Source of the DNA: Raffaelea ambrosiae
Taxonomy: Eukaryota > Ascomycota > Sordariomycetes > Ophiostomatales > Ophiostomataceae
Assembly: GCA_002778195.1 (NCBI GenBank)
Contig: PCDI01000006.1
Coordinates: forward strand, 749,950 to 813,949
Direction of reading: 5' to 3'
DNA: 64,000 nt
A program made the position numbers and the translations under genes. The notes under the pieces were generated by a model. That model did no database searches. It worked only from the letters and a program-made list of their open reading frames with translations, and was not told where the DNA came from. This document shows, piece by piece, positions 10,891 to 22,600 of this stretch. Numbering within the stretch: the stretch's first letter is position 1; each line of letters starts with the position of its first letter.

Positions 10891-13800
10891 ATGCTCATAC
10901 GACCAGGCCGCTGTCCACACAGCGCCGCCCTGCGGCGGCTGCAGCAGTCCAACGCATTGCCCGCGCCATCACGATGGCCCTTGCTACTTCCAAGATCACT
11001 AGGTGTCGACCGGAGACTCCTCACGACCCAATCCAACCTAAGGCCGTCTGTCCGCAAAACCTTCCGGACCGGCATTGGCTTCCCGCCCGAGCGAGCCCTG
11101 GCCACGATCCTGAACGACTATTCATCCCTCGAAGATGGGACGGCTTCCATCAACGGCCTTTCCGGCTCGCAATACCCCATAATGTACCCGACCCCGCTCG
11201 CGCAGCATGCTGGACAACAAACCAACCCGCCATTATGGGAACTGCGACCCCGCAGCGCGACTGCCCCCCTCGTCGTCGAAGAGAGTACTCGGACTACTGT
11301 GCGGCAAAGAATCAGCACCCGTGGCGTCCCAGGAGATGTCGACGAGATGCTGCCGGTGCTGGACGCGTGTCTGCAGGTGGGCAAGCTGGAGCGGGCCCAG
11401 CTCGTGCTCACGCGGCTCGGAGGAGCCGAATTTGCCGTGGCTGGCAACGACATGATTGAGCTGCACAACCGGTATCTGCGCGCCGTTCTGGACCAGGCCC
11501 TCACCCAGCCTGACCAGGGAACGGTTGAACAGCTGCACAGATGGTACGAGCTGCAGATCAAGGCCAAGCAGCTTCCGCAGACGCCCGAGACCATCGCCTA
11601 CATGGTCAAGGCCAGCTTGCTCACCACACATGGCGCCCGGCGAAAACGCCTCATCGAACGCTACATGAGCATGGCTCCCGGATATGCCGGCCTTGAAGTG
11701 CTCTACATGACTGGCATTCTCAACGACCAAGACCGGGCTGCCGTTACCGATATCTGCACAACCTACAACCTTGGGCCTCAAAACCCGGACATCGACGAGG
11801 AGACAACACCGCAAGGGGAACAGACGCTCTTCGAAAGCGCATTGCAGTCCATCAGCCCCGAATCGAATAGCGAAAGTGCGGCGACAGAAGCGGCTGCGGC
11901 GCATTCCGAGGACTCTCCCGTCCTGGGCACGCCGCAAAAAGGCATGGGCCTGCGCATGCTCAAGCGGACGCTCAGCCTGTTCTCCGAGATCCCCGAGGGC
12001 CGCGACATTGCCAGCCTCCGGCGGGAGGAGAGACGCGAGATCCAATCGCGACTGGAGCGCGACTGCGTGGACGCTGCCGTGGAGCGGTGGCGCGAGGAGA
12101 ACCATGCGCTGCTCAAGATGGGCCTCAACACGTCGCTGACCACCGCCTCGCTCAACTCCCGGCTCCACGAGTGGCACAAGGATCTCGAACTGCGGCTGGC
12201 ACAGGAGCTCAAGAAGGTTGAACTCTCGGAAATGGCGCCGAACAAGAACAAGGAGGATCTCAACCGCTGCCTCTACGGGCCGTTCCTGCGACAATCGACG
12301 CCGAGCCGGCTGGCTGCTGTCACGATTGTCAGCACGCTTAGCAGCCTGGCCAGCCAGGGCGCGGACCGAGGCGTCACCATGGGCAATGTGATCACGCAGA
12401 TTGCCAAAGTCACTGAGGAGGACATCCGGCTGCAGAACCACATGCGGAAACTGGCCACCAAAGGGCGGCGCGTGCTAGCCAAGGCAGCGGCAAAGAACGC
12501 CGTCAAGCAGGCCCTGCGGCGGTCTCTTCGGCCACCCAAGGAGTTGGTGAAGATGATTGAAACTGCCTCGACCGAACCCACGACCGAACCTGCGACCGAG
12601 TCCGCGACTGAACCCGCGACCGAACCCGCGACCGAGTCTACAACCGCATCCGCTGCCGGATCAACGGATGCCGCCGCAACCTCTACCGAGGACATTGCAT
12701 GGCCCATCACCATCAGGGCCAAGGTCGGCGCTGCGCTCTTGTCTCTCCTGATGGAGGTCGCCAAAGTCACCGTTGTCAAGGAACACCCAGAGACGAAGAC
12801 GCTCATCTCCCAGTCGCAAGCTGCATTCTCCCGTGCCAATCAGTTCCGCCGGGGCAAGAAGATCAGCCTGCTGCTCGCCAACCACCTGTTGGTCGAGCTG
12901 ATGATGCGCGAGCCGCGGGGCGACTTCCTGGCTCGCCACCTGCCCATGGTCGTCGAGCCGCGGCCGTGGACCAAGTTTGAACAGGGCGGCTTCCTCGAGT
13001 ACTCCGCGCCGCTCGTCCGCATGAAGGACAGCCGCAAAGACCAGAAGATCTACGCCGAGGCTGCCATTGCGCGCGGCGATATGGACCAGGTCCTGAGGGG
13101 TCTGGATGTGCTGGGACGCACCGCGTGGAAGGTCAACCGCCCGGTGTTCGAGACGATGCTCGAAGCCTGGAATACGGGTGAGGAAATTGCCGACATCCCT
13201 CCCTTAGCCCCTGACATCACCATTCCAGCCGAGCCTGACTCGTCCGAAGACCCCATGAAGCGCCGCTCGTGGCTGAAGGCGGTCAAGGCCGCTGAGAACG
13301 AGCGTTCTGGTCTGCACTCCGTGCGTTGCTTTATGAACTTCCAGATGGAGATCGCCAACGCGTTCCGCGACCAGACCTTTTACTTCCCCCACAACGTTGA
13401 CTTCCGTGGTCGCGCGTATCCCATCCCGCCCTACTTCAACCACATGGGCGCCGATAACGTCCGCGGCCTGCTGCTGTTTGCCAAGGGCAAGCCGCTCGGC
13501 GAGGATGGCCTGCGTTGGCTCAAGGTCCATCTCTCAAACGTGTACGGCTTTGACAAAGCCAGCCTGACTGAGCGGGCCGACTTTGCCGATGAGCACATGG
13601 AAGACATCCGCGACTCGGCGACCAACCCGCTCAACGGCAAGCGGTGGTGGCTGGAGGCCGAAGACCCGTGGCAGTGCCTGGCTGCCTGCTTTGAGCTCAA
13701 GGCTGCCATGGACCTGCCCGACCCGACCCAGTACGAGTCGCATCTCCCGGTGCACCAGGACGGCACGTGTAACGGTCTGCAGCACTATGCAGCTCTGGGA

Positions 13801-15339
13801 GGTGACACGTGGGGTGCCCAGCAGGTCAACCTCATCCCCAGCGACCGGCCTGCCGATGTCTACACGGCCGTGGCGGACATTGTCAAGGAGGGCATTGCAG
13901 AGGATCTGGCGCGTGGCGACAAGCACGCCAAGGCACTCGACGGCCTGATCAAGCGCAAGGTGGTCAAGCAGACAGTCATGACCAACGTGTACGGTGTCAC
14001 GTTTGCGGGCGCGCGGAAGCAAGTCCTGAAGCAGCTGGATGCGCTGTACCCGAACCTGGAGAAGGAGAGCGGCATCCCCGGCATTGTGCTCGCGTCGTAC
14101 ATTGCAACCAAGATCTTCAAGGCGCTGTCGACCATGTTCAGCGGTGCCCACGACATTCAGAACTGGCTGGGCGAGATTGGCGGCCGCGTATGCCGTGCGC
14201 TTTCGCCAGAGCAGGTGGAGCGGATCATGAACGGCGAGCCGGACGATGTGGAGGTGAAGACGATCAAGAGGGTGGCGAGAACGATGAATGCCAAGGGCGA
14301 GACCAAGGTCGCCAAGGCCTCGGCCTCCGACTTCACGTCGCAGTTTCGGTCGACGCTGGTGTGGACGACGCCGCTGCGGATGCCGGTGGTGCAGCCGTAC
14401 CGCAAGTCGTCGACGCGGTCTATCGAAACGTGTCTGCAAGACCTGATCCTGGCGAGCCCGTCGCGAACGGATCCCGTGAACATGCGTAAACAGCTGCAGG
14501 CGTTCCCGCCCAACTTTATCCACTCGCTCGACGCCAGCCACATGCTGCTATCGGCGCTCGAGTGCGACGCGCTGGGCCTTAGCTTTGCCGCCGTGCACGA
14601 CTCTTTCTGGACGCATGCGGCTGATGTCAACACGATGAACCGCGTGCTGCGCGACGCATTTATCCGCATCCACAGCGAGGATGTTGTGAGCCGCTTGTTG
14701 GACGAATTCAACGTGCGCTACGGGGACTCGATGTACCTGGCGCAGCTGAACCGCAGCAGCTCGGTGGCCAAGAAAATTACGGCGTTCCGCAAGACGCACC
14801 GCATGTCGCTCAAGGATGAACTCGTCCTGGAAAAGAAGCGACTGGACCTGCTGCGCTCGGACGACCCGAAGCTAGTGAAGCGAGGCAAGAAAATGTCCAC
14901 ACCGGCAAGCATATACGAAAGCGTAATGGCACAGGAGGGTGCAGCGGCAGCAGAGGCGGCCATTCAGCCTTCCGAGGCCGTCATTGAGGCCGCTGACGAA
15001 CCGATGGACGACGACATCGCGCTCCACCACTACGGCGATGATATGATGGGCGCCGTTGCCTCGGAGGTGGACGAGGGAATCCTGGCCCACACGGCCACCG
15101 ATGCAACGACCCTTGAGCCGTTGTCGGCAGAAGCAGGCGAAGAGGCCCGTGGAGATGTATACGTGCCGGGCGACGGCAGCTTTGCGGCCCAGATGACGAA
15201 GGTGTCTAGCGCGACAAAGAAGGCGCCGGCGAAGAAGGATTCGATCAAGATATGGATGCCTCTGACGTTCCCGCCGGTGCCGGCCAAGGGCGACTTTGAC
15301 GTGCGAAAGCTCAAGGAAAGTAAATACTTCTTCTCGTAA
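10891..15339 (+). CDS. RPO41: Mitochondrial DNA-directed RNA polymerase (RPO41)
   Basis: An intronless 1482-aa single-subunit T7-type polymerase that transcribes mitochondrial DNA in the matrix. The open frame continues a few codons upstream from a TTG, but the first ATG is at 10891 and begins a basic presequence. Palm and fingers motifs are intact: FRGRAYPIPPYF near residue 838, HQDGTCNGLQHYAALGGD with catalytic Asp957, the O-helix KVVKQTVMTNVYG with Lys1026 and Tyr1034 (same 8-residue spacing as in T7), and VHDSFWTHA with catalytic Asp1237. The N-terminal extension has the fungal mitochondrial pattern. A Thr/Glu/Pro/Ala repeat interrupts it at 12566-12660, and an Ala/Glu/Asp-rich insertion lies at 14930-15200 near the C-terminus. 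Confidence 0.95.
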   Translation: MLIRPGRCPHSAALRRLQQSNALPAPSRWPLLLPRSLGVDRRLLTTQSNLRPSVRKTFRTGIGFPPERALATILNDYSSLEDGTASINGLSGSQYPIMYPTPLAQHAGQQTNPPLWELRPRSATAPLVVEESTRTTVRQRISTRGVPGDVDEMLPVLDACLQVGKLERAQLVLTRLGGAEFAVAGNDMIELHNRYLRAVLDQALTQPDQGTVEQLHRWYELQIKAKQLPQTPETIAYMVKASLLTTHGARRKRLIERYMSMAPGYAGLEVLYMTGILNDQDRAAVTDICTTYNLGPQNPDIDEETTPQGEQTLFESALQSISPESNSESAATEAAAAHSEDSPVLGTPQKGMGLRMLKRTLSLFSEIPEGRDIASLRREERREIQSRLERDCVDAAVERWREENHALLKMGLNTSLTTASLNSRLHEWHKDLELRLAQELKKVELSEMAPNKNKEDLNRCLYGPFLRQSTPSRLAAVTIVSTLSSLASQGADRGVTMGNVITQIAKVTEEDIRLQNHMRKLATKGRRVLAKAAAKNAVKQALRRSLRPPKELVKMIETASTEPTTEPATESATEPATEPATESTTASAAGSTDAAATSTEDIAWPITIRAKVGAALLSLLMEVAKVTVVKEHPETKTLISQSQAAFSRANQFRRGKKISLLLANHLLVELMMREPRGDFLARHLPMVVEPRPWTKFEQGGFLEYSAPLVRMKDSRKDQKIYAEAAIARGDMDQVLRGLDVLGRTAWKVNRPVFETMLEAWNTGEEIADIPPLAPDITIPAEPDSSEDPMKRRSWLKAVKAAENERSGLHSVRCFMNFQMEIANAFRDQTFYFPHNVDFRGRAYPIPPYFNHMGADNVRGLLLFAKGKPLGEDGLRWLKVHLSNVYGFDKASLTERADFADEHMEDIRDSATNPLNGKRWWLEAEDPWQCLAACFELKAAMDLPDPTQYESHLPVHQDGTCNGLQHYAALGGDTWGAQQVNLIPSDRPADVYTAVADIVKEGIAEDLARGDKHAKALDGLIKRKVVKQTVMTNVYGVTFAGARKQVLKQLDALYPNLEKESGIPGIVLASYIATKIFKALSTMFSGAHDIQNWLGEIGGRVCRALSPEQVERIMNGEPDDVEVKTIKRVARTMNAKGETKVAKASASDFTSQFRSTLVWTTPLRMPVVQPYRKSSTRSIETCLQDLILASPSRTDPVNMRKQLQAFPPNFIHSLDASHMLLSALECDALGLSFAAVHDSFWTHAADVNTMNRVLRDAFIRIHSEDVVSRLLDEFNVRYGDSMYLAQLNRSSSVAKKITAFRKTHRMSLKDELVLEKKRLDLLRSDDPKLVKRGKKMSTPASIYESVMAQEGAAAAEAAIQPSEAVIEAADEPMDDDIALHHYGDDMMGAVASEVDEGILAHTATDATTLEPLSAEAGEEARGDVYVPGDGSFAAQMTKVSSATKKAPAKKDSIKIWMPLTFPPVPAKGDFDVRKLKESKYFFS
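12566..12660 (+). repeat. In-frame TEPAT-type repeat within RPO41
   Basis: Tandem short units coding for variants of T-E-P/S-A-T (for example GAACCCGCGACC), about eight copies, all in frame. They form a disordered insertion upstream of the polymerase core. Confidence 0.75.
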
Positions 15340-16189
15340 CAGAGGAGCCGTGCGCTTTGTTGAAGTCCGCATGGAGCAAGAGCACATATTTGGAGGACTC
15401 GAGCGGGAGAGGTGTACATTTTGTGGTTTGGGGATTTTTCCTCCGTGTGATTTCTTGTTTCTGTCTGTGTATGAATGACTACGGGGAGGAGGGCTGAACC
15501 GGCGTTTTTGGGGTAGAGGGGGGCGAAGCCGAAAGCATCTGAAAAGCAAAAAAAAGCAAAAAGGGTTCTCACACTTCAAGAACGGAGGAAGGGAAGACGA
15601 GATAGAGTTGGTCTGGGTTGGTTTTTTTTTTTTTTCGGGAGTCTACGTCTTTTCTTGGCATATCTCATGGCTGGTTATCATTTGGGAGGCATCTACTCGC
15701 CGTCTTTCTTTTCCTGTTTATGTTTGCATGTAAAATATCTATTATAAACTCAATCCCATGCATAGATGTATAAAAAAAAGCATAGAACAGAAACAAGACC
15801 TTTCAGCTCACGAAACCCGTTTCCTGTTCGTTTGGATGGATTTCGTTGATTTCTTTGATTTCTTTAGCGTCTAGTCTTCTTGTTCTTTTGCCGTTGCACT
15901 GTGGTGTTGTTGGTTCAGCCCCTGGATTCGGAAAAAAAAAGAAGAAAAAGAAGAGAAGAAGATACGACACGGTATTTGCGTCATAACAGCAAAAAGCCGT
16001 CGATTGCCGCCCAGTGTACAGATTACCTTTCATCATGTTGACGAAAGACATTTCAATGTTCGCCCCCCCCAAGATGCATCCAAAGAAATCCCTGTTTTTG
16101 CGTATAAAACACAAGGGTCCCTGTAAAGAAACCGTGAGCCACGCAGATTCCTATGTGCCCATTCATTTGCACATACAAGCCTCGCCAAC
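15340..16189. other. Intergenic between RPO41 and a secreted-protein gene
   Basis: About 850 bp of 3' and 5' flank with T-runs (15622-15634) and A-rich blocks (15930-15960). No coding sequence or RNA gene seen. Confidence 0.5.
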
Positions 16190-17381
16190 ATGAAGTTCAG
16201 CACAAGCAATCTACTTGCTCTTGCAGCCCTGTTTGGAGAGCGGTAAGGCCAAAGAAATCGAACATGGATCACCCGCGGGCGGGAGCTAATATCAATCTTT
16301 CCCAGCACGGCCGCCGCCGCAGAAGATGCCCCGTTCCCTGAGAGGGACCCTGACTGCTGGGCCTACCAGATCGGGTCCAGCAGCTGCTACACCCATACGC
16401 ACACCACCCGTCCATGTTAGTCTTCCCAGATGGACAGAGATATGACGAAACAATCAGTCATCGTATTAACAAACCCTCCCTCCTTGCCAGTGGCCTGCCC
16501 GCACTATGCCTGCCCCATCGTGGACATGCCGTGCCCCAATGTCATCCGCGAGACGACAGTCACACTGCCGTGCAGGTACGCCAATCCCAGAGAAGGGGCT
16601 TTCTTACCCGTGGTAGCTGAGCACAGCACCATGGCCATGAGACTTGTGTGGGCCTTGGTGTACTAATCCATTCTTGTTCAGCACACCCTGCTGCCCCTGG
16701 ACGTCCACAACGACCATCACGACGCCCTGTGGACGCTGCCCGACCACCTGCCTTCCTGCATCGACCAGGACGGTCGAGGTCACGGCGGCGTGTGCCGCCG
16801 TGAAATCGTCGGCGTCGCCCTCCTTGCCGGCGCCCACTCCGCCGAAGCTTCTGTTCTCGCCGCCGCCGCCGCCGTCTTCTACGTCGATTTCGGGGCCGCC
16901 ACAGACGCTCCAGCGGCCTCGGCAGTTGCCCTGGCCGACCCAGCCTCGGCAGCAGCCCTGGCCGACCCAGCCTCCGCGGCTGGAAGCGCGGCGGCCGCCG
17001 CCGCCTTCTACATTGACCTCGGGGCCGCCACAGACGCTCCAGCGGCCTCGGCAGCTGCCCTGGCCAACCCAGCCTCCGCGGCTGGAAGCACGGCTGCCGC
17101 CGCCTCCTCCGCCTCCGCACCATCCGCATCACCCGCATCATCCGCCTCCACCTCCCCCGCCTCCTCCGCCTCCTCCGTCTCCTCCGCCTCCGCATCATCC
17201 GCATCATCCACCTCCGCCTCCACGTCAGCCGCCTTCGCCTCCTCCGCCTCCTCATCATCCGCCTCCGCCTCATCCGCCTCCTCCACCTCCACCTACGCCT
17301 CCTCCGCCTCCGCCTCCGCCACCTTCGTTTCCACATGCCCATTTGCCGTACCGAAACGACTCAGGACCGCAGGCGGAATAA
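16190..17381 (+). CDS. Secreted Cys-rich, Pro/His-rich protein, unknown function
   Basis: Exons 16190-16242, 16306-16415, 16491-16575 and 16682-17381 give 315 aa. The N-terminus MKFSTSNLLALAALFGE is a probable signal peptide. The next about 90 residues hold some 14 cysteines (ACPHYACPIVDMPCP, PCCPW, PCGRCPTTCLP, AAC) in a Thr-rich context, suggesting a disulfide-bonded, possibly O-glycosylated wall or matrix protein. From about residue 120 the chain turns into Pro/Gln/Trp repeats and then nearly pure Pro/His. Three introns have GTAAGG, GTTAGT and GTACGC donors and CAG acceptors; the last has a TACTAAT branch site. The downstream exon is also open in another frame as Ala/Ser repeats. The proline frame is the one reached by splicing. 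No known family recognised. Confidence 0.6.
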
Positions 17382-17628
17382 CAATAGGTCATTGGTATCA
17401 TGTTGAAAGAGTGTATTAGCACCAGCGCATAGTTCAGACATAAGAGCTTGATAGTAACAAAAAATAATCAATATAGATGGAGAGAGAGGGGGGGGGGGAT
17501 GAACAGTTCTTTTTTGTTTACTATGACTCCCTAATACACTTTTTCTCTCCTTTTTCTCTCTCTCCTTTTCTTTTTGCTCTACAAACACAGGGTAGTTGTC
17601 GAGGAAGCAAAGACGCGACCAAAAGAAA

Positions 17629-18846
17629 CTACCGCACCGTCGCGCCCTTGAGCGACTTGACCGTGCACACAGCGCCGCTGGCCGTCACCAGCTTGCCGAT
17701 GCCCGTTTTGCCGAGGTCCGGGACGCTGCCGGCCTCGAAGGCGACCTCGAGGTTGTCCGTCGTCGTGAACCCGGGCTGGAACATCTCCCAGACCTTCTTC
17801 TTGGGGTTCAGCTGCTTTTCCGGGTCGGCCTGCCAGCCCTCAAAGTAGACCCGCTCGCCGGCGGGCGCGCCCTCGGGCGGGTTGACCAGCTCCACGGGGC
17901 CCCCGTGGTGGTCCTCCTCGCCCTCCTTGAGGCGGGGCGAGGCGGCCAGCACCATGGCCGCCGACTTGATGCCGCGCATCTTGACGGGCTTGAGATTGCA
18001 CACGACCACGACGCGGCGGCCCTGCATCTCCTCGAGCGGCACCAGGCCGTTCAGGCCGGAGCAGACGGTGCGCACGACCTGGCCCTCGTACTCCTCGGTG
18101 TCGGGCGTGCCGGCTGGGTCGCCCATGGCAATCGTCGACACGAACAGCGAGTCGGCCTCGGGGTGCTTGATGGCCTTGAGGATGTGGCCGACGCGGAGGT
18201 CGATGAGACCGGGCGACGGCGGCTGGGCCGGGGCCGCTGGCGCCTTTTGCGGCTTGGGCTTCTTTTCCTTCTTCTGGCCCCGCTGGCCGGCCGCACCAGC
18301 AGCAGCGGCACCGGCAGCAGCGTCGGCGGGCTGCTGCGGCTGCTTCTCCTTCTTCTCCTTCTTTGGCCGCTCCGGCAGGTCCTTTGTCTCCGTGGCAGCA
18401 CCACCTGCTGCGGCAGCAGCCGCGGCCTTTTCCTTCTTGAGACGCTCCTTCTCGGCCTTGGCGTCCACCGGCGGCTTCACATACAGAATCTCCTCCGGGT
18501 CGACGGCGACCTTGTCGGCGGCGGCGAGCTCGAGGCCAAACAGCGGGCTGTTCTGGACAAAGTCGAGGTGGCGCACAATGTTGGGCAGGCCCTCCTTGCC
18601 GGTGCGCTGCTCGGCCGTCCACTTGCGCACGACGGGTGCCAGGCTCTGGTACAGGGCGACGTCAGCCTTGGACGGTTTGGCGCCGAGGATGGTTGTGCGG
18701 GTGGCCAGGTGGCTGTTGAGCTCGGCGAGAACGGCCGAGTCCGTGCCGGCGCTGGCAGCCTTGGCGGTCCATTGCTGGACCTCGGTCTCCTCGGCCGGGG
18801 TGTAGGTCTGCGAGGCAATGGGCGCGACCGTTGTGGAGGAAGCCAT
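17629..18846 (-). CDS. ARC1: ARC1-type tRNA-binding cofactor of aminoacyl-tRNA synthetases
   Basis: An intronless 405-aa protein. Yeast Arc1 binds tRNA and anchors methionyl- and glutamyl-tRNA synthetases in the cytosol. Domain order matches: a GST-C-like N-terminal part at about 20-105 (ALYQSLAPVVRKW, NIVRHLDFVQN), a Lys/Ala-rich linker at about 130-205, and an EMAP-II-like OB-fold tRNA-binding domain from about 213 (GLIDLRVGHILKAIKHPEAD, VVRTVCSGLNGLVP, VVVVCNLKPVKMRGIKSAAM) to the C-terminus. The start at 18846 (MASSTTVAP) is chosen. The frame stays open upstream to 19071, but the extra 75 residues resemble no targeting signal or family extension. It diverges from the SNF2 gene. Confidence 0.85.
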   Translation of the reverse strand: MASSTTVAPIASQTYTPAEETEVQQWTAKAASAGTDSAVLAELNSHLATRTTILGAKPSKADVALYQSLAPVVRKWTAEQRTGKEGLPNIVRHLDFVQNSPLFGLELAAADKVAVDPEEILYVKPPVDAKAEKERLKKEKAAAAAAAGGAATETKDLPERPKKEKKEKQPQQPADAAAGAAAAGAAGQRGQKKEKKPKPQKAPAAPAQPPSPGLIDLRVGHILKAIKHPEADSLFVSTIAMGDPAGTPDTEEYEGQVVRTVCSGLNGLVPLEEMQGRRVVVVCNLKPVKMRGIKSAAMVLAASPRLKEGEEDHHGGPVELVNPPEGAPAGERVYFEGWQADPEKQLNPKKKVWEMFQPGFTTTDNLEVAFEAGSVPDLGKTGIGKLVTASGAVCTVKSLKGATVR

Positions 18847-19673
18847 GTTGGCGGCGAAGAAGGTCTGGAACGGTGACCGCGTGAGGAGGAGGAGACTGGT
18901 GCTCCGAAACGTCGAGGGACGAAGGGCGCGTAGGGCAAACACTTTGACGGTTGGCAAGAGTGCAACAGAAGTAGTTGGGCACTGCTTCTGTGGAAGTTCT
19001 TTAGGGGACAAAATGTGTCTCTTTTTTTTTTTGACTAGTTTCTTCTCGTCTATACGACTATCGTCAGTCACGAAATTTCAGTGACCCATTCATTGCCTCT
19101 GCACTTTTTTTGGGGGGGCTGCCCCGCTACGAACAGAAGCTCTCGCTCGCCTGCTATGGAGGGGTTACTCATCCCCTCTTAGTCATCGGGATCTGGACCC
19201 CGGGGCGCGTGACCTCGCGTTTAGGTCCTTTGATAGCGGGCTGTTAATACCCATTAAACTTTTTTAATGGACACGCCCTGCAAACGGCCTATTCGCCATA
19301 TGGCCACGCGACGCGCCCCTTCCTTCATTAGACATCGCCACAACTTTTGTTTGATTTTAACTACATGCTCTGCTTGGCCACCCCCCTTTCCCACTCTTTT
19401 TGCGTTGCATTGATCACCATCGTGACACCTTGCTGTCCCTGCCCAATTGATTGCATTTGCCATTGACTTTCAGAGCGGTTTCACTTTAGGATCAGACTGC
19501 ATTGTGCGCTGAAATCCACGCTTTTGGGTTAACCAGTTACGGTTTTCCTGTTCCTTTTTTCATTTTTTTTTTTTCATTATTTCACTTGGATCTCACCTTG
19601 CGTTTGTCATCGGCGAAGCTGCTTCGTCGGCGCAGTTACATCCTACTTGTCGTGGCATCGTTCCCTCGACGGC
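18847..19673. promoter_or_regulatory. Divergent promoter ARC1 / SNF2 ATPase
   Basis: An 827-bp spacer with T-tracts just upstream of each start (19021-19032; 19554-19574). No gene supported. Confidence 0.4.
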
Positions 19674-22600
19674 ATGGCCAAGGACCTAGACTCCTCCTCC
19701 GACATTGAGAACGACCATTCCAGCATCGCAGCAGACATGTCCACCCCGCCGTCATCGCCACCGGCCGAGGAGCCTGGGAAGGCCGAAGACGGGAAGACCG
19801 AGCAGAAAACACCAGTCGTGGCAGACGCCGTATCAGACGACGCGGAGCTCATCGAAGCCGAAGAGAGACGAGCTCGTAAAGCCAATGCCGTCGAGGAAGC
19901 GCGACGAATGGCAGCCGTGCGGCGGAAACAGAAGAAGAAGACCGAATCCAAGGCCGAGCGAGAAGAAAAGGCACGCGAGCTGGACGAGCTGCTGAAGCAG
20001 AGCGCCGCTTTCAGCGACATCCTTACAAAAAAGACGGAAGTTCTGGGACGTGTGGGCTCCGGCTTCGACGGCAAAGCCCTGGGCGAGCACGACCTGAAAA
20101 TGGCCGAGCAGCCCAAATGCCTCGTCGGCGGCACGATGCGCGACTACCAGCTCGAAGGCCTGACGTGGATGCTCGAGATATGTCTCCAGAACATGAGCGG
20201 CATCCTGGCCGACGAGATGGGACTGGGTAGGCATTGCACATTTGCACACGCTGGAAAGCTGGAAAGCTGTAACCCGGCCGCGGCTAACATGGTCAGGCAA
20301 AACCGTCCAAACAATTTCGCTGATCGCTCTCCTGCGCGAACAAGAGGGCTACCTCGGTCCGCACTTGATCATTGCGCCGCTGAGCACGCTCAACAACTGG
20401 ATCAACGAGTTCCACATGTGGACGCCGTCCATCCCGGTCGTCATGTACCACGGCACTCCCCAGCAGCGGAAGGCACTTTTTAAGGACCAGATCCAGAAGA
20501 ACCTCTCCAAAGGCCGGCCGACGGAGAAGTTTCCTGTGGTCTGCACAAGCTACGAGATCATCCTGAGAGACCGTGCCGACTTATCCAAGATCAATTGGGA
20601 GTTTATGATCATTGTAAGATGCCAGCCGGCATGCCGGCCGACAGTCCCACATGTATCCTGACGTGGTTTGGCTGACACGAACATCCTACAGGACGAAGGC
20701 CATCGCATGAAAAACTTCGACTCGAAGCTCTTCCGGGAACTGCAGACATTCCGGTCGGCCACGCGCTTCTTGATCACCGGAACACCCCTGCAGAACAACC
20801 TGAAAGAGCTGTGGTCGTTGCTGAACTTTTTGATGCCCAAGATCTTCACGGACTGGGAGGCCTTCTCCAGCTGGTTCGACTTCAGCGAGCTGCAGGATGA
20901 AGAGGGCACCGAAGAGTTCATCGAGGACCGCGTGAAGCAGGATCTTGTCAAGAAGATCCATCTGGTTCTGCAGCCTCTCCTGCTGCGGCGTGTCAAGGCC
21001 GATGTGGCAAGCTACCTCCCCAAGAAGCGCGAATACATCCTCTACGCGCCAATGACGAAGGAGCAGACCGATCTGTACAACGCCATCAACGACAAGAACG
21101 TCGACACGCGTGCATTCCTGGAAAACAGGATTGTCGAGCATCTCACCAACTCGGCCGCGAGCACGCCAGCACCGCGCTCGTCTCGCTCGAGCACAGCCGC
21201 CGAAAAGGAAAAGACCAAAGCCAAGACGCCCGTCAAGGCGGAAACGATTGAGGTGCCCATCCGCAGCAGCCCGCGAAACAAAAAGACTGCCGCTGTGGTT
21301 GCGACGCCGGCCAAGACCAAGAATGCCTTTGCCATGATGATGGGCAAGCGTGCTGTGTCGACACCTGCACCGGCTGCTTCCAAGGGCCGCGTTGCGCGGA
21401 AGGGAAAAGCTGCCGAAGCCGCCTCCACTGCCGCTCCCGAAGTCGTGACCCCAGCAGCGAAGACGTCTGCAGCCAAGACCAAGACCGCCGCCAGTGCCCG
21501 GAAGCGCAAGGTCTCGCCCACGGCAGAAGAAGAGTCGGCGGCGCCCAAGAGCGCCAAGTCAAGCCGGCAATCGACGCCTGCGGCCTCGATACGCACAGCC
21601 CGCAGCCGTTCGCGTGCCGGCAGTAGCCGCCGCAAAACCTACCAGGAAGTGGACGCCTCAGACGAGGACAAGATGTCAGACGACGAGTTCGAGGCGGCAC
21701 TGCGAGATGAGTATGCCGCGGCTGCTAGCGACGACGACGACGACGGCGACGACGACCTGGGTGGCGGGCTGGCCAAGGGAGGTCCTCGGTCGAGCGAAGA
21801 GCGCGATCGCGTGCACACGCTGGATCTGGCCAAGCGTGAGATTGCCAACAAGAAGCTGGGCAACCCGCTGATGCAGCTGCGGCTGGTCTGCAACAGCCCG
21901 CACAACTTTTACAACCCCTGGTGGTCGAATAGCGAGCGGCCGGTCGACGAGAGCATCGTGACGGCGTCGGGCAAGATGCTGCTGCTGGACCGTCTGCTGC
22001 CGTCGCTGTTTGCCCGCGGGCACAAGGTGTTGATTTTCTCCCAGTTCAAGACGCAGCTGGACATTCTCGAGGCCTACTGCTCGGAGCTGCGCCGCTGGCC
22101 CGTCTGCCGCATCGACGGCTCGGTCGCGCATGCGGACCGGCAGGAGCAGATTGACCGGTTCAACAAGAACCCGCGCGACAAGCTGTTCTTGCTGTCGACG
22201 CGGGCGGGCGGGCAGGGGATCAACCTGGCGAGCGCGGACACGGTGATTCTGTTTGACTCGGACTGGAACCCGCAGCAGGACCTGCAGGCGCAGGACCGGG
22301 CGCACCGGATCGGCCAGAAGCGGCCGGTGGTGGTGTACCGGCTGGCGACCAAGGGCACGGTGGAGGAGGATCTGCTGATGAGTGCGGATGCCAAGCGCCG
22401 GCTGGAGAAGCTGGTCATCAAGAAGGGCGGATTCCGGACGATGGGTCAGAAGATGGGTGGTGGTCCTGGTGGCAACGAGGCCGGGGGAGACGCCACGGGA
22501 GGCGGTGGCGGCGGTGGCGGCGGTGGCGGCGACGACCTCGACAAAGAAACGCTGCGGGCGCTCCTGCTCAAGGACGGACAGGTGTACGAGTTTTCGGGCG

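Noticed and set aside
11233..12441. 402-aa antisense frame in RPO41
   Set aside because: Antisense shadow with no conserved motif; RPO41 covers it completely.
16560..17342. Arg-rich 260-aa antisense frame over the proline tract
   Set aside because: An artefact of CCN/NGG repeats on the opposite strand.
18847..19071. N-terminal extension of ARC1
   Set aside because: Lys- and Leu-rich translation of promoter-like T/C tracts; the ATG at 18846 gives the normal family start.
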